Shown piece by piece: positions 1 to 5,285 of a stretch of DNA of 5,285 nt (positions within the stretch are counted from its first letter, which is position 1; each line of letters begins with the position of its first letter). The position numbers and the translations under genes were made by a program. The notes below the pieces were generated by a model. It was not told where the DNA came from and did no database searches. It saw nothing but the letters and a program-made list of their open reading frames with translations. Source of the stretch: Schleiferiaceae bacterium (GTDB taxonomy: Bacteria > Bacteroidota > Bacteroidia > Flavobacteriales > Schleiferiaceae); assembly GCA_025210575.1 (NCBI GenBank), contig JAOARK010000162.1, forward strand, positions 1-5,285, read 5' to 3'.

Positions 1-760
1 CAACAACAGTGTTGGTAGGTATGTGGGTTAATCGCACTGCAGACTCCGTTTTGTTTACGTGCTGACCTCCTGCACCTTGAGCTCGATAGGTATCACGCCT
101 TACATCCTTCATATCTAATTGGATATCTACATCTTCAGCCTCGGGTAAAACCGCAACAGAAGCTGCAGAAGTGTGAACCCTACCTTGAGATTCTGTAGCA
201 GGAACACGCTGTACGCGATGTACACCCGATTCGAATTTCAAGTTTCCAAAAATATTCTCGCCTTCAATGCTTACAGATACCTCTTTGTAACCACCATGCG
301 ATGCATGATTCATGGTCAATAATTCAGTTTTATACCCTTGCTTTTCAAAGTAGCGCATATACATGTTGAATAGGTCACCAGCAAAAATACCAGCTTCATC
401 TCCACCTGCACCAGCTCTTATTTCCATGACCGCATTCTTTGAATCTTCTGGGTCTTTTGGGATAAGAAGAATCTTAATCTCCTCTTCTATTTCAACCAAT
501 TTGGGCTCGCTTTCTTCGAGTTCCATCTTGGCCATTTCTTTCATTTCTGGGTCCTTTTCATTTTTAAGAATCTCTTTTGCCTCATCTATGTTGGCAATTA
601 AATTCAAATAAATGTCTCCCCTATCGATTATGTTCTTGAGCTCCTTGTATTCTTGATTTAGCTTTATATAACGCTTAGCATCAGCAATCACGTCAGGTTG
701 AATGATAAGGTCATTCACCTCGTTAAAGCGTTGCTTTATCGCATGAATCTTCTCTTCCAT
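1..760 (-). CDS. prfA: Peptide chain release factor 1 (RF1), 3' end outside the window
   Basis: RF1 recognises UAA and UAG stop codons in the ribosomal A site and triggers hydrolysis of peptidyl-tRNA. The reading frame opens at the ATG complementary to 758-760 and stays open for 253 codons to the window edge; the family is usually about 355-360 residues, so roughly the last 100 are missing. An N-terminal helical region (residues 1-110) is rich in Glu and Lys. The RF hallmark IRAGAGGDEAG lies at about 114-124. The stop-codon-reading tripeptide is Pro187-Ala188-Thr189, the RF1 type (PxT) rather than the SPF of RF2. The catalytic Gly-Gly-Gln is at 231-233, within two residues of its place in E. 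coli RF1, and is followed by HVNKTESAVRLTH. The gene starts 6 bases after the purM stop, with only a weak AAGAGA purine run before the ATG, so co-transcription and translational coupling with purM are likely. The frame shows no defect in the visible part. Confidence 0.97.
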   Translation of the reverse strand, partial: MEEKIHAIKQRFNEVNDLIIQPDVIADAKRYIKLNQEYKELKNIIDRGDIYLNLIANIDEAKEILKNEKDPEMKEMAKMELEESEPKLVEIEEEIKILLIPKDPEDSKNAVMEIRAGAGGDEAGIFAGDLFNMYMRYFEKQGYKTELLTMNHASHGGYKEVSVSIEGENIFGNLKFESGVHRVQRVPATESQGRVHTSAASVAVLPEAEDVDIQLDMKDVRRDTYRAQGAGGQHVNKTESAVRLTHIPTNTVV

Positions 761-766
761 TCTCTT

Positions 767-1945
767 TTATTTAGCGTATTTAAATGTACCGTGATCACTA
801 ATGATCGTAAGATTGGTTCCTGCATCACTGCTTTCTACTCTACCAATAATCTGAGCTTTCACGCCTAATTCTTCTGCAATGGCAATTACATCTTTTGCAG
901 AAGGCTCATTCATATATAATTCCATACGATGTCCCATGTTGAAAACCTGGTACATTTCTTCCCAGCTCGTTTCACTTTGCTGTTGAATCAATTTGAATAG
1001 TGGTGGAGTTTGGAACATATTATCCTTTACGATATTTACTCCCTCTGTAAAGTGCAACACTTTGGTTTGACCACCACCACTACAATGCACCATTCCATGA
1101 ATATCCTCGCGGCAGGTGTCTAATACTTTCTTGATTATTGGTGCATACGTTCTTGTTGGTGATAACACTAATTTGCCAGCATCAACAGGCACACCATCCA
1201 CTTCTTCGGTTAAAGCTAACGCTCCTGTATAAACCAGATCTTTTGGAACATTCGGATCGAAAGTTTCAGGATACTTTTCAGCGATAAGCTTATTAAAAAC
1301 GTCATGACGCGCAGAGGTCAACCCGTTGCTTCCCATACCACCATTGTATTCCGTTTCATATTCAGACTGACCATAAGAAGCCAGTCCAACAATCACATCA
1401 CCTGCTTGGATGTTTGCATTATCAATTACTTCGCTGCGCTTCATTCTGGCTACTACAGTAGTATCAACAATAATGGTTCTAACGAGATCTCCAACATCGG
1501 CAGTCTCACCTCCTGTAGAAATAACTTCTACTCCAAACTTATTGAACTCTTCTAGAAGCTCTTCGTTACCATTAATTATAGCACTCAATACATCGCCAGA
1601 AATAAGGTTCTTGTTGCGACCAATAGTTGAGCTCATCATAATAGGTCCAGTTGCACCTACGCACAATAAATCATCTAAATTCATTACCAGTGCATCTTGG
1701 GCAATTCCTTTCCAAACAGATAGATCTCCTGTTTCTTTCCAATAAGCATAAGCCAAAGAAGATTTGGTTCCGGCTCCATCTGCGTGCATAACTAAACAGT
1801 ACTCTTCATCTCCACTGAGATAATCTGGTACGATTTTGCAGAATGCCTTTGGGAACAACCCCTTGTCAACTTTTTTAATTGCTTTATGAACTTCTTCTTT
1901 TCCAGAAGATACTCCGCGACCCGCGTAACGAGAACTCTTTTCCAT
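767..1945 (-). CDS. purM: Phosphoribosylformylglycinamidine cyclo-ligase (AIR synthetase), Bacteroidota-type
   Basis: PurM uses ATP to close the ring of formylglycinamidine ribonucleotide to give aminoimidazole ribonucleotide, step 5 of cytosolic purine synthesis. The 392-residue protein shows the PurM/AIRS motifs in order: DGAGTK (56-61, the DGVGTK-type nucleotide-binding signature), QDALVMNLDDLLCVGA (83-98), GGETAD (145-150), GMGSNG (203-208, matching the SNG loop), HCSGGG (287-292, equivalent to HITGGG) and FNMGHRME (335-342). It is longer than the roughly 345 residues of the E. coli enzyme and diverges around these motifs; I recall this form from Bacteroidota genomes, sometimes labelled AIR synthase-related. 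I chose the ATG at 1943-1945 (MEKSSRYAGRG). The frame is open 24 codons further upstream, but that extension reads through the preceding terminator hairpin and has no PurM character. No Shine-Dalgarno is visible, and a TATTTTTG box lies 4 bases before the ATG. prfA follows after 6 bases. Confidence 0.95.
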   Translation of the reverse strand: MEKSSRYAGRGVSSGKEEVHKAIKKVDKGLFPKAFCKIVPDYLSGDEEYCLVMHADGAGTKSSLAYAYWKETGDLSVWKGIAQDALVMNLDDLLCVGATGPIMMSSTIGRNKNLISGDVLSAIINGNEELLEEFNKFGVEVISTGGETADVGDLVRTIIVDTTVVARMKRSEVIDNANIQAGDVIVGLASYGQSEYETEYNGGMGSNGLTSARHDVFNKLIAEKYPETFDPNVPKDLVYTGALALTEEVDGVPVDAGKLVLSPTRTYAPIIKKVLDTCREDIHGMVHCSGGGQTKVLHFTEGVNIVKDNMFQTPPLFKLIQQQSETSWEEMYQVFNMGHRMELYMNEPSAKDVIAIAEELGVKAQIIGRVESSDAGTNLTIISDHGTFKYAK

Positions 1946-1949
1946 GGCG

Positions 1950-1957
1950 CAAAAATA
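1950..1957 (-). promoter_or_regulatory. Candidate Bacteroidota -7 promoter box for purM-prfA
   Basis: The minus strand reads TATTTTTG, an exact match to the TAnnTTTG -7 consensus of the Bacteroidota housekeeping sigma factor. A TTTG that could act as the -33 element lies upstream, but only 15 bases separate it from the box, shorter than the usual 17-23. The box ends 4 bases before the chosen purM ATG, so initiation from it would give an mRNA with almost no leader. The sequence is AT-rich and the box is short, so a chance match is possible. A promoter is nevertheless needed somewhere here because a terminator separates purM from the gene upstream. Confidence 0.4.
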
Positions 1958-1986
1958 ATGTTTTGAATGGGCCAAAAATTCACACC

Positions 1987-2031
1987 CATTATAAAATAAA
2001 ACTGCCTCCAAACACAAGGTTGGGAGGCAGT
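1987..2031 (-). terminator. Rho-independent terminator of the OmpA-family gene
   Basis: ACTGCCTCC at 2001-2009 pairs perfectly with GGAGGCAGT at 2023-2031. After one A-G mismatch, three more pairs (2011-2013 with 2019-2021) close a five-base loop. Read on the minus strand, the hairpin is followed by TTTATTTTATAATG, a broken T tract. It begins 18 bases after the TAG stop of the OmpA-family gene and ends about 40 bases before the purM start, so it should separate the two transcription units. The plus-strand side has no T tract, so it points one way. Confidence 0.88.
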
Positions 2032-2049
2032 AAATAATATTTAAAGTAT

Positions 2050-4551
2050 CTACTTAATCTTAACGTACATACCTGGTTTAAAGTCTTTTTCTTTAATATC
2101 AGAATTCAACTCTTTAAGCTCTTTACGGCTCACTTTAGTTTTAGAAGAAATCTTAGCATAAGTATCTCCTCTTTGTACCTGGTAGTGAGAATTATCAAAG
2201 TCAGAGTAATCCGCTCCTTTAGTCACCTTCAAGATGAGACCTTCAAAAGGACGAACACCTCTTAAACCACCGTTCATTTTCTTCAAGTCAACCAAAGAGA
2301 TACCGTTTGCTTTCGCAATCTTCGCAAAGTTGTCTCTTGCTTTACAAGTATAGAATTCAGGAACAATTTCCTCTTCTTTCTTCTTATCACCAGTACCAGC
2401 TTCAGCTCCAGGTTTAACACCAGGCTCATAGTCGTCTCTCAACACTTTCATGTCCGTACGTCTGTTGATCTGGTTGGCCATTTTTTGCTTATCACCAGAC
2501 TGTCTCTTAATCCAAGCTTCAGATAAAACGGTTCCTGCTTCAAACTGATCGTAAGCATAGAACTGTCTGTTAATGTATTCTTCATCAATTGTTCTTGGCT
2601 CATCTTCACCTTTACCAACAGCAACTAATCTTTCTTGTTCAATACCTTTTGAGATCAAGTAAGCCACACAAGTATCAGCTCTGTGCTGAGATAGAATCTG
2701 GTTTCTTTCCTTTGTATCTGTATAATCCGTGTGAGAACGAAGCTCTACTACAATGTTCGGGTTGCGCTCCAAAATCTGAACAACAGTATCTAATGCAACC
2801 ATCGACTCAGGTTTCAAATCCCATTTACCTACATCAAATAGTACGTTTGGAAGTACAATTGGAATGTTGATCGGATCCATCTGCATATTCAGCTTCAATC
2901 CATGAACAAATATGTTCTCTGAAGGAATGAATTCAAACGCATTTACTGGAACACCGATAGTTGTAGCATCATATTCATTGGTATAGAATTTCTTCTTACT
3001 AATCGTGATCTTGTAAGTCGTGTTCTCAGCTAATGCCTCTTTTTCAAACTTATAGTATCCTTTCTCATCTGCAGTAACGGTGGTTGTAGAACCATCAGAA
3101 CCCGTAAGTTTTACAGAAGCCATTGGCACAGGTGTACCATCTTTTGTACTTGCAATTACACCATCAAGAGTAAACTTTAACGGAACCAAGTAAACACTAT
3201 AGATATCATCGTTTCCAGCCTCTGCTCTATCAGAACTTAGATAACCCATAGCTGCATCTCCATCCTCCCAAATAATAGCAAAATCTTGAGCGTTAGTATT
3301 GATAGGATAACCCATGTTCTCAACTTCACCGGTAGGCATACCTTCTTCATTCAACTTTACTCTATGAATGTCTAAACCTCCAAAACCAGGGTGCATATCA
3401 GAAGCGAAATACAAGTAACCATCGTCATGCGCAAATGGAAATAATTCGTTACCCTTTGTATTTACGATGTTACCTAAGTTAACTGGTTCTTTCCAGGCTT
3501 TTCTTCTTCTATCAAAAGTGGTCATCCAAAGATCCTTCTTTCCTTTTGTTCCATCTAAGTCGCCCGAGAAATAAAGGATCTGATCGTCTGGTGAAAGATT
3601 GGGGTGACCAACCGATTTAGAAGAATCACTTGTTAAAACAACCTTTTCAGGAGTTTGCCAATCTTGACCGATTTGTTTGGTTACCCAAATAGAACATCCA
3701 AATGAGTTGTTCTTTTCTTTAATACAACGTGTAAAATACATTGATTTTCTTCGGCTATCAAAGCAAACTGCTGCTTCACCGTCTCCTGTATTAACAGTCT
3801 CACTTAAAGGTAAAGGAGTAGAAAATTTACGCTCTACCTGAGGTGCAGCTGATTTCTTCTTACCGCGTCTTCTTTCTTTTCTTTCTTCATCCGCTGTGAA
3901 AATATCTGGGAATTTCTCACCCGTAATTCCACTTTCTTTCTTGCTATTCGCTTCTGGGCGAGAAGAAGAAATATACAACTGAGAATAGTCACCTTTCCTT
4001 TTACCACCATAGGCAGTAGCATAATCTCTATTCTTAGAATTCAACTCTTTCTTGTTCGTTACCAAATAGCGGGTTGGGTTATTCATTAACTCCAACGATT
4101 TCTTACAGCTTTCAATTCCTGCCTGACCTCTTGGATCATCAGGTACTTCGGTAACATAGGCTTGAAATTCAATGATGGCATCTTCATATTCTCCTTGACA
4201 CATAATCATTTGAGCATAGCGCAACTGCGCTTCTGACCCATACTTCATCTTGTACGCTCTTTTGTATTGAGCTGCCGCATTTTTACAATCGGTTAGATGA
4301 CGGTAACACTCAGCAATCTTGAAAGTGATTGCTGTCTTTTCTTTTCTGTCTTTCGCTTTAGAAAATGCTTTTTGAAACTGCGCTCTTGCAAGGCTGTACT
4401 CCTCTGCTGCATAAAAGGCTTCCGCTTTTTCAAGCGCTTTAGCCTTCTTCTCCGTTTCTTGCGCCTGCTCGCTTTTTTCAGCGTCTTGAGCTGTTAAAGT
4501 TGAGGTAAAAGACAAGAGTAAAACAAATAAAGTAGTCTTTACTATTCTCAT
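2050..4551 (-). CDS. Secreted OmpA-family protein with TPR, beta-propeller, regulatory-like, OmpA and two LysM domains (PorE-like)
   Basis: An 833-residue exported protein, probably periplasmic or outer-membrane-associated and bound to peptidoglycan. Residues 1-21 form a signal peptide (MRIVKTTLFVLLL core, likely cleaved A21|Q22) with no lipobox Cys. A charged helical start leads into TPR-like helices (about 38-155). PD40-type propeller strands follow (about 175-455), including LYISSSRPE, NLSPDDQILYFSGDLDG, YLYFASDMHPGFGGLDI and MGYLSSDR. A Lys/Arg-rich insert interrupts them at 203-245. A carboxypeptidase regulatory-like beta domain spans about 460-528. An OmpA C-terminal domain (563-705) carries the expected peptidoglycan-contacting Asp609 and Arg624, then NRRTD (696-700). 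After a charged linker come two LysM modules (733-776 and 789-832). The layout up to the OmpA domain matches PorE of the Porphyromonas gingivalis type IX secretion system, but such proteins have several paralogues per genome, so a PorE role is inference. The ATG at 4549-4551 is supported by the signal peptide directly after it. Terminators lie on both sides, so it is probably transcribed alone. Confidence 0.93.
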   Translation of the reverse strand: MRIVKTTLFVLLLSFTSTLTAQDAEKSEQAQETEKKAKALEKAEAFYAAEEYSLARAQFQKAFSKAKDRKEKTAITFKIAECYRHLTDCKNAAAQYKRAYKMKYGSEAQLRYAQMIMCQGEYEDAIIEFQAYVTEVPDDPRGQAGIESCKKSLELMNNPTRYLVTNKKELNSKNRDYATAYGGKRKGDYSQLYISSSRPEANSKKESGITGEKFPDIFTADEERKERRRGKKKSAAPQVERKFSTPLPLSETVNTGDGEAAVCFDSRRKSMYFTRCIKEKNNSFGCSIWVTKQIGQDWQTPEKVVLTSDSSKSVGHPNLSPDDQILYFSGDLDGTKGKKDLWMTTFDRRRKAWKEPVNLGNIVNTKGNELFPFAHDDGYLYFASDMHPGFGGLDIHRVKLNEEGMPTGEVENMGYPINTNAQDFAIIWEDGDAAMGYLSSDRAEAGNDDIYSVYLVPLKFTLDGVIASTKDGTPVPMASVKLTGSDGSTTTVTADEKGYYKFEKEALAENTTYKITISKKKFYTNEYDATTIGVPVNAFEFIPSENIFVHGLKLNMQMDPINIPIVLPNVLFDVGKWDLKPESMVALDTVVQILERNPNIVVELRSHTDYTDTKERNQILSQHRADTCVAYLISKGIEQERLVAVGKGEDEPRTIDEEYINRQFYAYDQFEAGTVLSEAWIKRQSGDKQKMANQINRRTDMKVLRDDYEPGVKPGAEAGTGDKKKEEEIVPEFYTCKARDNFAKIAKANGISLVDLKKMNGGLRGVRPFEGLILKVTKGADYSDFDNSHYQVQRGDTYAKISSKTKVSRKELKELNSDIKEKDFKPGMYVKIK

Positions 4552-4611
4552 AAAAGTTCTATCCGTTTGTATATAGCTGTAATCGTGCTAAAATAACCAA
4601 ATATCAATAAC
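4552..4611 (-). promoter_or_regulatory. Probable promoter region of the OmpA-family gene
   Basis: These 60 bases lie between the glutamine synthetase terminator and the OmpA-family start and must hold a promoter if the terminator is efficient. On the minus strand a TTTG (within GATATTTGG) is followed after 22 bases by TATATACA, which keeps the TA and one T of the TAnnTTTG consensus but not the rest. This is a weak match, and I cannot fix a transcription start. The bases before the ATG read GAACTTTT, with no Shine-Dalgarno, as is common in Bacteroidota. Confidence 0.3.
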
Positions 4612-4642
4612 AAAAAAATCCCCAGAATATTGTCTGGGGATT
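4612..4642 (-). terminator. Rho-independent terminator of the glutamine synthetase gene
   Basis: AATCCCCAGA at 4617-4626 pairs perfectly over 10 bases with TCTGGGGATT at 4633-4642 around a six-base loop. On the minus strand the stem runs directly into seven T residues (4618-4612), the classic intrinsic terminator form. It begins 22 bases after the TAG stop of the glutamine synthetase. The other side has a shorter GTTTTTA run, so weak activity on the plus strand is possible, but no plus-strand gene ends here. Confidence 0.93.
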
Positions 4643-4664
4643 AGTTTTTACAAGGGATTGTTAA

Positions 4665-5285
4665 CTATTTGGTAAACAATAATTCCCTCAATTTTGGCAA
4701 CGGCCAAATTTCATCATCAACCATGATTTCTAACTTGTCAACATGGTATCTAATCTTATCAAAGTAGGGTAAAATATCATCACAATAAGCATGAGCCATT
4801 GCTTTCGCAGAAGAAAGTTTGTTAGCTTTTCTTCTGGCATCGATCATTGCTTCTTTATTTGAGATAATTTCTGATATGCGCGTAGAGATCTCCTTGATCA
4901 TTTCTAACTGCTCCTTAGCTACTTTATCAAAGGTTTTTGAATCCAAAATAGATTTTAACCTTTGAACATTGTCAATCAATGTGTTCTGGTAACGGATAGC
5001 AGTTGGAACAATGTGGTTTCCTGCTAAATCTCCCAATACTCTTGCTTCAATCTGAATACGCTTCTGGTATTCTTCAAGCATGATCTCATGTCTAGCTTCC
5101 ACTTCAACTTTGTTCATAACACCCGTTGTGCTGAACATATCTAGTGCTTTATCACTCACGTAGAAATCCAAAGCGTCCGGAGTTTTAGGCACATTGCTTA
5201 GCCCACGTTTTTCAGCTTCTTTCTTCCACTCATCACCGTAACCGTCACCTTCAAAGCGGATGTTTTTCGATACTTTGATGTATTC
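4665..5285 (-). CDS. glnN: Glutamine synthetase type III, C-terminal part, 5' end outside the window
   Basis: Glutamine synthetase joins ammonia to glutamate using ATP, the main route of nitrogen assimilation. The type III enzyme is a large dodecameric form of about 730 residues, common in Bacteroidota. The frame is open from the window edge, whose last base starts a codon, for 206 codons to a TAG at 4665-4667. The partial product begins EYIKVSKNIRFEGDGYGDEW and ends in IWPLPKLRELLFTK. Recognisable type III C-terminal signatures are NHIVPTAIRYQNTLIDN (residues 90-106 of the fragment), a long charged helical segment (107-160), and YCDDILPYFDKIRYHVDKLE (167-186). A GTG at 5190-5192 is only an internal Val codon: the 31 codons before it are typical type III sequence. 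The catalytic domain lies outside the window. The gene is also named glnA in some annotations, so the symbol is a convention. Its terminator follows at 4612-4642. Confidence 0.94.
   Translation of the reverse strand, partial: EYIKVSKNIRFEGDGYGDEWKKEAEKRGLSNVPKTPDALDFYVSDKALDMFSTTGVMNKVEVEARHEIMLEEYQKRIQIEARVLGDLAGNHIVPTAIRYQNTLIDNVQRLKSILDSKTFDKVAKEQLEMIKEISTRISEIISNKEAMIDARRKANKLSSAKAMAHAYCDDILPYFDKIRYHVDKLEIMVDDEIWPLPKLRELLFTK

Noticed and set aside
363..611. A plus-strand open frame of 82 codons with a Ser/Ile/Phe-rich product.
   Set aside because: It lies antisense to prfA, whose motifs are unmistakable, and its composition is that of a reverse-strand shadow.
1304..1745. Two overlapping plus-strand open frames (83 and 111 codons).
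   Set aside because: They are antisense to the conserved core of purM, overlap each other, and have no start context or recognisable domain.
1946..2017. A 24-codon N-terminal extension of purM starting at an upstream ATG (MCLEAVLFYNG...).
   Set aside because: It is encoded across the terminator of the preceding gene, has no PurM character, and would place the start inside the hairpin. The inner ATG gives a normal PurM N-terminus.
2001..2031. An inverted repeat that might be a mobile-element end or a regulator operator.
   Set aside because: Its position just after a stop codon and the T-rich tail on the minus strand fit an intrinsic terminator, and there is no transposase or target duplication nearby.
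2589..2870. A plus-strand open frame of 93 codons.
   Set aside because: It is antisense to the OmpA domain, where the minus-strand frame has clear conserved motifs.
3834..4022. A minus-strand open frame of 62 codons in another frame of the OmpA-family gene.
   Set aside because: It is an out-of-frame reading of the Lys/Arg-rich region and has no features of its own.
4297..4497. A plus-strand open frame of 66 codons with a hydrophobic, Leu/Phe/Cys-rich product that could suggest a small membrane protein.
   Set aside because: It is antisense to the Lys/Ala/Glu-rich TPR region; the reverse complement of AAA/GAA/GCA-type codons naturally gives Phe, Leu, Ser and Cys. There is no promoter or start signal.
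4665..5192. A separate 175-residue gene starting at the GTG at 5190-5192.
   Set aside because: The frame continues without a stop to the window edge, and the 31 preceding codons are typical type III glutamine synthetase, so this is the C-terminus of a longer gene.

Overview
The window looks like an ordinary chromosomal segment of a member of the Bacteroidota, most likely Flavobacteriales. The evidence is: a type III glutamine synthetase, a PurM of the divergent form seen in that phylum, an OmpA-family protein with the TPR / beta-propeller / regulatory-like / OmpA layout typical of the phylum, A-rich start regions without clear Shine-Dalgarno sequences, and a candidate TAnnTTTG promoter box. 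Base composition is AT-rich throughout (roughly 40% GC by eye), and no segment stands out as foreign. The assignment is by recognition, without a database search.

All four genes lie on the minus strand, so transcription runs from high to low coordinates. From the right edge: the C-terminal 206 codons of a type III glutamine synthetase (4665-5285, 5' end outside the window), a strong terminator hairpin (4612-4642), an 833-residue secreted cell-wall-binding OmpA-family protein (2050-4551), a second terminator (1987-2031), then purM (767-1945) followed 6 bases later by prfA (1-760, 3' end outside the window). The two intergenic gaps (1946-2049 and 4552-4664) are about 100 bases each and hold the terminators and the candidate promoters. 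No gene-free stretch longer than 300 bases exists, and no plus-strand gene is supported.

Functionally the genes are housekeeping: nitrogen assimilation (glutamine synthetase), purine synthesis (PurM, step 5), translation termination (RF1) and envelope architecture (the OmpA-family protein). The two terminators suggest three transcription units: glutamine synthetase alone, the OmpA-family gene alone, and purM-prfA together, probably continuing downstream. I see no tRNA, rRNA, mobile element, CRISPR array or defence system, and no evidence of a novel system. The most interesting object is the OmpA-family protein. It resembles the type IX secretion accessory protein PorE, but it has no lipobox cysteine and it carries two extra LysM modules after its OmpA domain, so it may hold peptidoglycan with two different kinds of domain.
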